The notes below the pieces were generated by a model. The model was not told where the DNA came from and did not search any database. It worked only from the letters and a program-made list of their open reading frames with translations. DNA of 14,478 nt, taken from positions 1-14,478 of the forward strand of contig JAISTU010000197.1 of assembly GCA_031272415.1 (NCBI GenBank). The letters are read 5' to 3'. Numbering within the stretch: position 1 is the first letter of the stretch; the number at the start of each line of letters is the position of its first letter. Made by a program: the position numbers and the translations under genes. Positions 6,384 through 13,005 of the stretch are shown one piece after another. This DNA is from Bacteroidales bacterium (GTDB taxonomy: Bacteria > Bacteroidota > Bacteroidia > Bacteroidales > WCHB1-69).

Positions 6384-8171
6384 ATGCACTTTGAAGAACA
6401 GATTAAACAAGCAGCAAGTCAAGCATTAAAAGAGTTGTATTGTATTGATATTGAGCAAAATACAATACAATTACAGAAAACAAAAAAAGAATTTGAAGCC
6501 GATTTTACTTTGGTGGTATTTCCGTTTGTGAAAGCCTCTCGCCTGTCGCCTCAACAAACGGCACAGCAATTGGGTGAAAAAATGCAGTCGCTTTTGCCTC
6601 AAATTCAATCATTTAGCGTTATAAACGGCTTTTTAAACATCACTTTTGATAAGCAATCGTGGTTGGAGTGGTTTTATACTTTTGGTGATAATTTTTTGTC
6701 TATAGCCAATGCGAAAAATGAAGCCCCTGTTGTGGTCGAATTTTCATCGCCAAACACCAACAAACCCTTACATTTGGGGCATGTACGGAACAATTTGTTA
6801 GGTGCCTCTATATGCAATATTTTGGAGGCTGTCGGCAACAAAGTGATAAGGGTTAACTTGGTCAATGACAGGGGAATACATATTTGTAAATCTATGGTCG
6901 CATGGCAAAATTACGCTCACGGCGAAACACCCCAAAGTTCAGCACTAAAAGGTGATAAATTGATTGGAAATTATTATGTCCTTTTTGATAAAGAATACAA
7001 AAAACAAGTTAATGAATTGATAGACAAAGGATTAACACAAGAAGAAGCCGAAAAAGAAGCCCCTATTATGCAGCAAGCCCGACAAATGCTCAAAGATTGG
7101 GAAAATGATACTCCTGATGTGAAAAATCTTTGGAAACAAATGAATGAATGGGCATATTCGGGATTTGAGCAAACTTACCAACAATTGGGGATTTATTTTG
7201 ATAAAATTTATTATGAATCTCAAACGTATTTACTTGGAAAAGAGTTAGTTAAGGAAGGTTTACAAAAGGGTATTTTTGAGCAACATGAAGACGGTTCGGT
7301 GCGTGTCAATTTGACGGCGGATGGTTTGGATGAAAAAGTGCTTTTGCGGAGCGACGGAACTTCGGTTTATATTACGCAAGATTTGGGGACTGCCGTTTTG
7401 AGAGCGACTGAATTTCACCCCAAAAAAATGATTTATATTGTTGGAAATGAGCAGAATTATCATTTTGATGTTCTTAAATTGATTTTGACAAAAAAAATGG
7501 GTTTTGAGTGGGCAAATTCGCTCTATCATCTCTCTTACGGCATGGTTGAATTGCCGTCAGGAAAAATGAAATCAAGGGAAGGAACGGTGGTCGACGCAGA
7601 TGACTTAATGGCTGATATGCAACAAATTGCGACAGAAAATATGCAACAATTGGGGAAATCGGACAACTTTGATGACCTACAAATGAAAAATTTAGCCAAA
7701 ATGATTGGACTTGGGGCTTTGAAATATTTTATTCTCAAAGTGGACCCAAAGAAAAATATGCTCTTCAATCCCGAAGAATCCATTGATTTAAACGGAAATA
7801 CAGCCCCTTTTATACAATATACACACGCCCGAATTTGCTCTTTGCTCAACAAAGCGGACAAACAACAAATTGATATATCTAAACAATTGAGTGTCAATGA
7901 ATTACCATCGCAAGAAAAAGAACTTTTACGCTCTTTATATGAATATCAAAACGTTGTTGAACAGGCTGCAAATGAGTTAAATCCTTCTCTTATAGCCAAT
8001 TATATTTATGAAACGGTGAAAATTTACAACCATTTTTATCAACAAACTCCCATTTTGAGAGAAAATGATGAAATTTTAAAAACATTTCGATTGCAACTTT
8101 CTGACAAAACTGCAAAATGTATTCAACACAGTATGAGGCTATTAGGGATAGATGTGCCACAAAAAATGTAA
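6384..8171 (+). CDS. argS: Arginyl-tRNA synthetase
   Basis: Class I aminoacyl-tRNA synthetase that charges tRNA-Arg with arginine (arginine + ATP + tRNA). 595 aa, the usual size. Order of parts: N-terminal Add1 domain (about 1-95) for tRNA D-loop recognition; Rossmann catalytic domain beginning VVEFSSPNTNKPLHLGH with the HIGH-type signature HLGH at 130-133; the KMSKS counterpart GKMKSREGT at 393-401; then the C-terminal helical DALR anticodon-binding domain, starting near NTAPFIQYTHARI and running to the end. NDRGIH and VGNEQNYHF segments also fit ArgS. The start ATG at 6384 gives the normal N-terminus (MHFEEQIKQAASQAL). It is the last gene of the TPR-yggS-argS group; no convincing terminator was found after it in 8172-8350. 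Confidence 0.98.
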   Translation: MHFEEQIKQAASQALKELYCIDIEQNTIQLQKTKKEFEADFTLVVFPFVKASRLSPQQTAQQLGEKMQSLLPQIQSFSVINGFLNITFDKQSWLEWFYTFGDNFLSIANAKNEAPVVVEFSSPNTNKPLHLGHVRNNLLGASICNILEAVGNKVIRVNLVNDRGIHICKSMVAWQNYAHGETPQSSALKGDKLIGNYYVLFDKEYKKQVNELIDKGLTQEEAEKEAPIMQQARQMLKDWENDTPDVKNLWKQMNEWAYSGFEQTYQQLGIYFDKIYYESQTYLLGKELVKEGLQKGIFEQHEDGSVRVNLTADGLDEKVLLRSDGTSVYITQDLGTAVLRATEFHPKKMIYIVGNEQNYHFDVLKLILTKKMGFEWANSLYHLSYGMVELPSGKMKSREGTVVDADDLMADMQQIATENMQQLGKSDNFDDLQMKNLAKMIGLGALKYFILKVDPKKNMLFNPEESIDLNGNTAPFIQYTHARICSLLNKADKQQIDISKQLSVNELPSQEKELLRSLYEYQNVVEQAANELNPSLIANYIYETVKIYNHFYQQTPILRENDEILKTFRLQLSDKTAKCIQHSMRLLGIDVPQKM

Positions 8172-8371
8172 GAAATTTCAAAATAAACATTTTTATAAAG
8201 CCCTTATTTATTAAACCGCCATAGTGATTAACACACATTTTTTCATGGTCAAAAAAAAAGTGAAAATTTGTGAAAATTTTTATTGCCTTGATAATCAATA
8301 CATTATCTGTTTTTTTGCACTTTTTTTAGATATAAAAAACTGAAAAAAAACTTTTGTATTGTTTTTTTTGC

Positions 8372-8379
8372 TATCTTTG
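8372..8379 (+). promoter_or_regulatory. -7 box of the promoter for the T9SS cargo gene
   Basis: TATCTTTG matches TAnnTTTG and lies about 50 nt before the ATG. A TTTG at 8353-8356 is a possible -33 element, but the 15-nt spacer is shorter than the usual ~19. Confidence 0.6.
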
Positions 8380-8428
8380 TAAAATTATTATTTATTATTA
8401 ATTTAACATTATTAAAATTACGTTTTTT

Positions 8429-9136
8429 ATGAAAAAGTATTTTCTTTTAGTAGTAATGGCAGTCGCCATCAGTTATTCACAGGCGCAGGAAGTTGCCGCA
8501 TGTTATTTTTACGCTGAGTCCTCAGGGCAAGTTCATTTGTATCCATCGGTAACTATTACCACTCAGATTGAGACAGGAAAAATTTACACTTTCCCAACGG
8601 TGTATTACATTAAGAATACATCCGCAAATGATCTCCCTGCTGGTACTATTCTTCAAACAACATTTTATTGGGCTGGAAACGAACTTGGTTCTGCAAACGA
8701 CACCTTGAAAAAATTGTTAGAAAAAGACAGTATTACCGGTTGGCTACGTGGTATTCAGGTGGAAGTCATGAAGTATGCTGAAAGTCAGCAAAATGGCAAT
8801 CAGTTATGTGCGAAAGTGACTAAAGTAGATGGTGCAGATGTATCTACAACCGAAGCCTGCTACACAGTTAGTTTCTCCAATCCACTTGCAGTTGAAGAAA
8901 TGGCTTTGACAAGCATGAGCGTTTATCCCAATCCTGCCAATGACATTTTGACAATTGAATTGGCTGAAAATGCAAATGTATCTGTTTTCAATGTAACAGG
9001 ACAGCAGGTGTTGACAAATGCACTATCTGCAGGGACTAACCGTTTGGATGTTAGCACTTTAGCAGAAGGATTGTATTTTATGAAAATACAGTCAGGCAGT
9101 GCCATCAAAACACAAAAAATTCAAATAGTTCGGTAG
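8429..9136 (+). CDS. Secreted protein with type IX secretion (Por secretion tail) C-terminal sorting domain
   Basis: 235 aa. Residues 1-20 are a Sec signal peptide (MKKYFLLVVMAVAISYSQAQ, cleavage probably before E21). The middle (about 21-155) is a beta-rich region I do not recognise, with cysteines at 25, 127 and 144. Residues about 157-235 are a type A T9SS sorting domain (TIGR04183-like): SVYPNPANDILTIEL, then SVFNVTGQQVL, LDVSTLAEGLYFMKI and a basic end KTQKIQIVR. Such proteins cross the inner membrane by Sec, then the outer membrane through the T9SS; the sorting domain is usually removed and the protein is anchored to the surface or released. The gene stands alone between its own -7 box and a strong terminator. 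Start chosen for the signal peptide. The mature part is only about 135 aa, small for a T9SS cargo, and its role is unknown. Confidence 0.9.
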   Translation: MKKYFLLVVMAVAISYSQAQEVAACYFYAESSGQVHLYPSVTITTQIETGKIYTFPTVYYIKNTSANDLPAGTILQTTFYWAGNELGSANDTLKKLLEKDSITGWLRGIQVEVMKYAESQQNGNQLCAKVTKVDGADVSTTEACYTVSFSNPLAVEEMALTSMSVYPNPANDILTIELAENANVSVFNVTGQQVLTNALSAGTNRLDVSTLAEGLYFMKIQSGSAIKTQKIQIVR

Positions 9137-9177
9137 AAAAGTTTGAAATTGAGAGAAAAAGTTTGATTGTATTCATA

Positions 9178-9211
9178 AGAGTTGTCCATTCGGATGACTC
9201 TTTTTTTTTTT
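9178..9211 (+). terminator. Rho-independent terminator of the T9SS cargo gene
   Basis: AGAGTTGTCC (9178-9187), loop ATTC, GGATGACTCT (9192-9201): a 10-bp stem that pairs fully only in plus-strand RNA because of two G-U pairs, followed by a run of T to 9211. It begins 42 nt after the stop codon. Confidence 0.9.
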
Positions 9212-9224
9212 AGTGTGTAGAGTG
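9204..9224 (+). repeat. Left copy of the direct repeat bracketing the KilA-N gene
   Basis: Eight T followed by AGTGTGTAGAGTG; identical over 21 nt to 10179-10199. It overlaps the T-tract of the terminator. Confidence 0.75.
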
Positions 9225-9300
9225 GATAGACAATTAAAAATTAAGCCTCATTTTCACTTCATTTTTTCAACAAAACAGCATCAGTAGCAAAAAGTTATGA

Positions 9301-10105
9301 TTATTTGAGTAATTTTCTATTTTCTACTTCGGTAAGAATTTTCATTTGTTGTATTGCAATTTGGTTTAATTTAATCAATCTTTCTTTTTGCTCAATTCCT
9401 TCATTGATTAAAACAGCATTGATATTTTCCATGTTAGAGAGACATATTAATTCATTGATTGTGGCATAATCGCGGATATTTCCTTTCAAATCGGTATTTG
9501 TTTTTCTCCATTGTTTTGCAGTCATTCCAAAGAGAGCCATATTCAAAACATCTGCTTCGGAGGCATAGATAACGGCAGTTTGTTGAGATGTCAATTCAGC
9601 AGGAATTAGATTATGTTTAATAGCGTCAGTATGAATATGATAGTTAATTTTTGCCAGTTCACGTTTTGCAGACCATCCGAGTTGTTTTGTTCTTCTTCTT
9701 TGAGACGCTGAAATTCTTTGACCAAATACAATTTAAATTCAACCGAAAGCCAAGAGGCGAATTCAAAAGCAATATCACGATGCGCAAAAGTCCCCCCATA
9801 TTTTCCTGATTTTGAAACGACTCCAATTGCATTCGTTTTTTCAATCCATTGCTTTGGCGAAAGAACAAAAGCATTTATCCTGCTTTATTTCTAAACACAT
9901 CGAATTCGGTGTGTTTAAAATTAGGATTATTTAATGTTTCCCAAAGACCAAGCAATTCTATAGTCATTCTGCTTCTTATCCAATTTTGGATAACAACTTC
10001 ACTCCTATTATCCCTTGTCTTGGCAATATCCGTCAGTGAAATATAATCTACATTATCTATTTTAACAACAGTTACCTCGCTATGTTTTACATTTATCTTT
10101 GCCAT
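9301..10105 (-). pseudogene. KilA-N domain protein, broken by two single-base deletions
   Basis: KilA-N domains bind DNA and occur in phage and bacterial regulators and antirepressors; the cellular role in Bacteroidetes is unclear. Three pieces in three frames join into one family member of about 268 aa. Piece 1 (10105-9875) is the N-terminal KilA-N part: MAKINVKHSEVTVVKIDNVD, ISLTDIA, NWIRSRMTIELLGLWE, NPNFKHTEF, ending KAG-stop. Piece 2 continues one frame over as NAFVLSPKQWIEKTNAIG, YGGTFAHRDIAFEFASWLS, YLVKEFQRLKEEEQ. Piece 3 continues as KQLGWSAKRELAKINYHIHT, then IPAELTSQQTAVIYASEAD, ALFGMTAKQWR, NIRDYATINELICLSNME to the stop at 9301. One base is missing near 9877 (a Leu codon expected after KAG) and one A is missing from the run at 9685-9688. 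Both are -1 changes, so the gene is inactive unless these are sequencing errors. It has a TATCTTTG promoter box and lies between perfect direct repeats. Confidence 0.85.
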
Positions 10106-10141
10106 ATTTTTATACTTTTTTACTATCTATTAAAGAAAATA

Positions 10142-10149
10142 CAAAGATA
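10142..10149 (-). promoter_or_regulatory. -7 box of the KilA-N gene promoter
   Basis: The minus strand reads TATCTTTG (TAnnTTTG), about 37 nt before the ATG at 10105. It lies 11 nt from the 17-nt inverted-repeat arm at 10161-10177, exactly mirroring the pepE side. Confidence 0.55.
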
Positions 10150-10178
10150 CACAAACTTTTCAATTAAAAATTAAAAAC

Positions 10179-10199
10179 TTTTTTTTAGTGTGTAGAGTG
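10179..10199 (+). repeat. Right copy of the direct repeat bracketing the KilA-N gene
   Basis: Identical over 21 nt to 9204-9224 (eight T then AGTGTGTAGAGTG); here it leads into the GTGTAGA tandem array. Confidence 0.75.
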
Positions 10200-10251
10200 T
10201 AGAGTGTAGAGATTTTTTTTTGCATTTTTGCATAAAATTGTTCTAAAATTG
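10190..10251 (-). repeat. Dispersed repeat R1, copy 3 (inverted)
   Basis: Read on the minus strand it goes CAATTTTAGAA, then TTTTATGCAAAAATGC, a run of A, TCTCTACACTCT and further CACTCTA units. By eye roughly 50 of 57 positions match the copy at 3344-3410, in the opposite orientation. Confidence 0.7.
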
Positions 10252-10331
10252 GGCAATTTTCAATTTTCAATTTTCAATTAAAAAAAACTCTCTCAATTTT
10301 TTATTTTTAATTTTTAATTGAAGAAAAGGTG

Positions 10332-10339
10332 TATCTTTG
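10332..10339 (+). promoter_or_regulatory. -7 box of the pepE operon promoter
   Basis: TATCTTTG (TAnnTTTG), about 42 nt before the pepE ATG and 11 nt after the inverted-repeat arm 10304-10320. No well-spaced TTTG -33 element is visible; TTG at 10318-10320 is too close. Confidence 0.6.
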
Positions 10340-10381
10340 CATTTTTTAAAATATTTTAGAAATTATATAAATTAAAGTTGT

Positions 10382-11188
10382 ATGAAATTATTACTTATTA
10401 GTAATTCAACGAATTATAAAGAGCCATATTTGGGCTGGTGTCAGTCTCTGATAGCAGATTTTTGTCAAAAAAATGGCATAAAAGCGGAAAGTAATCTACT
10501 TTTTGTCCCTTATGCGGGGGTAAAAATCAGTGGTCAATCGTTTCCGCAAAGTTATGACGCTTATGAAAAGAGGGTGCAAGATGTCTTTAAAACATTAGGT
10601 TTCAATAACTTACATTCTGTGCATCATCAGCATGGAAAAGATTTGTCAAAAGCGGTACAAAATGCAGATTGTATTATTGTCGGTGGAGGCAATACTTTTC
10701 ATTTGGTCAAAGAAATGCACCATTATGGATTGATGGAATTAGTTAAGAATCAAGTAATTAATGGAACTCCTTATATAGGCTGGAGTGCAGGTTCAAATAT
10801 TGCATGTCCGACTTTATGTACTACCAATGATATGCCGATTGTGCAGCCTAAAAGTATGGACGCACTCGGTTTGGTGCCTTTTCAAATCAATCCGCACTAT
10901 ATAGATCCGTATCCGGAGGAAATCAATGATGCCATTAGGCATGGAGGCGAAACAAGAATGGATAGAATAAGAGAGTATTTAACTGTAAATCAAGACGTTA
11001 CTGTTCTTGGGCTTCGGGAATCGTCGGCACTCGAAATAGAAGGTAATCACATGGAACTCAAAGGAAAAAACAAAATGGTGGTTTTGCAATGGGATAAAGA
11101 AAAAGATAACATCAAAGAAGGCTTGCCCGAACGCGCCATTGGAGAAACAGTGAGTGATTTATTGGTTCAAAATTGTAATAAAAAATAG
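10382..11188 (+). CDS. pepE: Dipeptidase E (alpha-aspartyl dipeptidase, peptidase family S51)
   Basis: PepE hydrolyses dipeptides with N-terminal aspartate (Asp-Xaa) in the cytoplasm, freeing aspartate for growth on peptides. The family's Ser-Asp-His triad is all present: S135 in the nucleophile elbow GWSAGSN, D150 in TTNDMP, and H172 in INPHYIDPY. Each is 15 residues beyond the E. coli positions (S120, D135, H157), which supports the assignment. GGGNTFHL (101-108) is the conserved glycine-rich turn. The protein is 268 aa against 229 in E. coli; part of the excess is a longer N-terminal half (+15 before the triad) and the rest is C-terminal. It is the first gene of a four-gene cluster; the next starts 16 nt later. 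There is no signal peptide. Why a dipeptidase shares a transcript with three redox proteins is not explained. Confidence 0.93.
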   Translation: MKLLLISNSTNYKEPYLGWCQSLIADFCQKNGIKAESNLLFVPYAGVKISGQSFPQSYDAYEKRVQDVFKTLGFNNLHSVHHQHGKDLSKAVQNADCIIVGGGNTFHLVKEMHHYGLMELVKNQVINGTPYIGWSAGSNIACPTLCTTNDMPIVQPKSMDALGLVPFQINPHYIDPYPEEINDAIRHGGETRMDRIREYLTVNQDVTVLGLRESSALEIEGNHMELKGKNKMVVLQWDKEKDNIKEGLPERAIGETVSDLLVQNCNKK

Positions 11189-11204
11189 TTAAAAATACAA
11201 AAAA

Positions 11205-12188
11205 ATGGCAAATTTAAGTTGTAAATACATGGGATTGGATTTAAAAAGTCCAATCATTGTCGGCAGTTGTGGGCTGACCAATTCGCTCGAAAAAATTCAA
11301 AAAATGGCAGATTATGGTGCCGGAGCGGTCGTTTTGAAATCCATTTTTGAAGAGCAAATTACCAATGAAATTAAGCAAAATATTGGTAATGTAGATTTTA
11401 ACACCGACTACGCAGAGGCATTAGATTATATCAGTGGCTACACGCAAATGGCATCTTTTGAGACTTATACTCAATTGATTAACAAATGCAAACAAAGTGT
11501 TGATATTCCGATTATTGCAAGTATCAATTGCACTTCTGACGGCGATTGGATTTCTTACGCCAAACGTTTAGAAGAGGCGGGTGTAGATGCTTTGGAATTG
11601 AATATTTTCTTTTTGCCTGCCGATTTCAACCTATCGGGGGCAGCCAATGAAGAGCGTTATTATAAGATTATCAATCACATAAGAGAGGCTACACGCTTAC
11701 CGATTGCAGTCAAAACGAGTTATTATTTTTCAGGTTTGGCAAATTTTCTGCAAAAATTGTCTTATTTGGATATACAATCATTGGTATTGTTCAATCGTTT
11801 TTATGCTCCTGATATTGATATAGATAAGTTGAGCATTGCTGCCTCATCTGCGTTGGTAGAAAATGACGGTTTTTACAATTCTTTGCGGTGGATAGCCATT
11901 TTATATAAACATGTAAATTGTTCATTGAGTGCAACTTCCGGCATTTCAGGGGCAGAAGAAGCCATTAAACAAATTTTGGCAGGAGCAGACACAGTGCAAG
12001 TCGTTACTGCACTGTATAACAATGGATTAGACTATCTGAAAACCATACATAAAAAATTAGAAAAGTGGATGGATAAACATCAATTTGCTAATATTGATGA
12101 TTTTAAAGGCAAACTCGGCTTTGTAAATCAAAATTCCGATGCTTTTTTGAGAATACAATTTATGAAACATTTTGCAGGAATAGAATAA
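11205..12188 (+). CDS. Dihydroorotate dehydrogenase-like flavoprotein (catalytic motif absent)
   Basis: 327 aa, FMN-binding TIM-barrel protein of the PyrD superfamily. Family-like parts: the start ANLSCKYMGLDLKSPIIVGS, GAGAVVLKS with FMN-contact lysine candidate K45, SINC at 107-109, DALELNI (128-134), PIAVKTS with K170, and the phosphate-binding C-terminal part ATSGISGAEEAIKQILAGAD followed by TVQVVTALY. In true dihydroorotate dehydrogenases the strand corresponding to ELNI is followed by an NxS/C-PN segment carrying the catalytic base (Cys in class 1, Ser in class 2). Here the sequence runs ELNIFFLPAD with no such Cys/Ser-Pro-Asn. The true substrate is therefore probably not dihydroorotate. 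Bacteroidetes commonly carry such a 'dihydroorotate dehydrogenase-like' paralogue. It lies 16 nt after pepE and 8 nt before the FMN-reductase gene, so its redox partner may be encoded next to it. Confidence 0.85.
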   Translation: MANLSCKYMGLDLKSPIIVGSCGLTNSLEKIQKMADYGAGAVVLKSIFEEQITNEIKQNIGNVDFNTDYAEALDYISGYTQMASFETYTQLINKCKQSVDIPIIASINCTSDGDWISYAKRLEEAGVDALELNIFFLPADFNLSGAANEERYYKIINHIREATRLPIAVKTSYYFSGLANFLQKLSYLDIQSLVLFNRFYAPDIDIDKLSIAASSALVENDGFYNSLRWIAILYKHVNCSLSATSGISGAEEAIKQILAGADTVQVVTALYNNGLDYLKTIHKKLEKWMDKHQFANIDDFKGKLGFVNQNSDAFLRIQFMKHFAGIE

Positions 12189-12196
12189 ATTTTTTT

Positions 12197-12982
12197 ATGA
12201 AAACAGAAATGAAAACACAATTTTTTTTAATTTCAGGCATAATATTTTCATTATTTTCATGTAATCGTACACAAAGTACACAAAATGAGCAGAATATGCA
12301 ACAAAAAGAAGATACAATGGATAAGATTGAAATTCAGGTCAACGATACGACCACAAGATTTATGAAAGTGCTTTTAATCAATGGCAGTCCGCATGAAAAG
12401 GGCTGTACTTATACTGCCCTTTGTGAGGTCGCAAAAGCCTTAAATGCAGACGGAATAGAAACCGAAATCATTCACATCGGCGGCGACAATATCAGAGGCT
12501 GTTCGGCTTGCATGGCTTGCAAAGAGAGCGGACATTGTGTTTATAATGACCCTGTAAATGAGGTCATTGAGAAAGCAAAAACAGCAGACGGATTTATTTT
12601 TGGCTCACCTGTGCATTATTCAGGCATCAGCGGGACTATGAAAACCTTCCTTGACCGCTTGTTTTATGCAGGAGCAAAAGAATTGGCATACAAACCCGGC
12701 GCCGGTGTCGTTTCGGCACGACGAGCAGGTACAACAGCCTCATTACAGCAACTCAATCAATATTTTACAATCAACAATATGCCTGTCGTTTCGTCCCAAT
12801 ATTGGAACATGGTACACGGCAATAAGCCCGAAGATGTGCTCAAAGATAGAGAAGGTTTGCAAATTATGCGAACTTTGGGACACAACATGGCATGGTTGCT
12901 AAAATCAATTGAGGCAGGGAAAAAAGCAGGAATTACTTTGCCCGAAACCGAACCCAGAGAAAGAACAAATTTTATAGAATAA
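12197..12982 (+). CDS. NADPH-dependent FMN reductase / iron-sulfur-flavoprotein-like protein with a lipoprotein signal peptide
   Basis: 261 aa in two parts. Residues 1-22 look like a bacterial lipoprotein signal: basic start, hydrophobic stretch FFLISGIIFSLF, lipobox LFSC with C22 as the lipidated residue. A polar, Q/N/T-rich spacer follows to about residue 55. The flavodoxin-like domain starts at M56 (MKVLLINGSPHEKG, FMN phosphate loop) with GCSACMACKESGHC (C102, C105, C108, C114), then FGSPVHYSGISGTMKTFLDR. This is the NADPH-dependent FMN reductase fold (PF03358); its cysteine-rich segment resembles Isf-type flavoproteins, which bind FMN and sometimes a [4Fe-4S] cluster. Such proteins are normally cytoplasmic, so the lipoprotein signal is odd. 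M56 could be an internal start giving a cytoplasmic form, but the continuous upstream frame and good signal argue for the long form. No acidic lipoprotein-export signal follows C22, which suggests periplasmic orientation. Confidence 0.85.
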   Translation: MKTEMKTQFFLISGIIFSLFSCNRTQSTQNEQNMQQKEDTMDKIEIQVNDTTTRFMKVLLINGSPHEKGCTYTALCEVAKALNADGIETEIIHIGGDNIRGCSACMACKESGHCVYNDPVNEVIEKAKTADGFIFGSPVHYSGISGTMKTFLDRLFYAGAKELAYKPGAGVVSARRAGTTASLQQLNQYFTINNMPVVSSQYWNMVHGNKPEDVLKDREGLQIMRTLGHNMAWLLKSIEAGKKAGITLPETEPRERTNFIE

Positions 12983-13005
12983 AACAAATCAAACATCAAA
13001 TTATC

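Larger units (their letters stand above)
10161..10320. repeat. Inverted-repeat block between divergent KilA-N and pepE promoters, with heptamer tandem repeats
   Basis: Ends are a perfect 17-nt inverted repeat: CAATTAAAAATTAAAAA (10161-10177) and TTTTTAATTTTTAATTG (10304-10320). Inside are three tandem copies of the heptamer GTGTAGA (10190-10210), an inverted copy of repeat R1 (10190-10251) and three tandem copies of CAATTTT (10254-10274). No coding sequence. Confidence 0.75.

Noticed and set aside
8252..8327. A-run/T-run inverted repeat (AAAAAAAGTG ... CACTTTTTTT) as an argS terminator
   Set aside because: Almost only A-T pairs with a loop of about 55 nt; not convincing.
9659..9874. Minus-strand ORF of 71 codons as a separate gene
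   Set aside because: It is a wrong frame across the KilA-N gene; the family sequence lies in another frame at this place.
9685..9878. Programmed frameshifting in the KilA-N gene
   Set aside because: Two separate events would be needed, one with no slippery sequence; ordinary deletions or sequencing errors explain it better.
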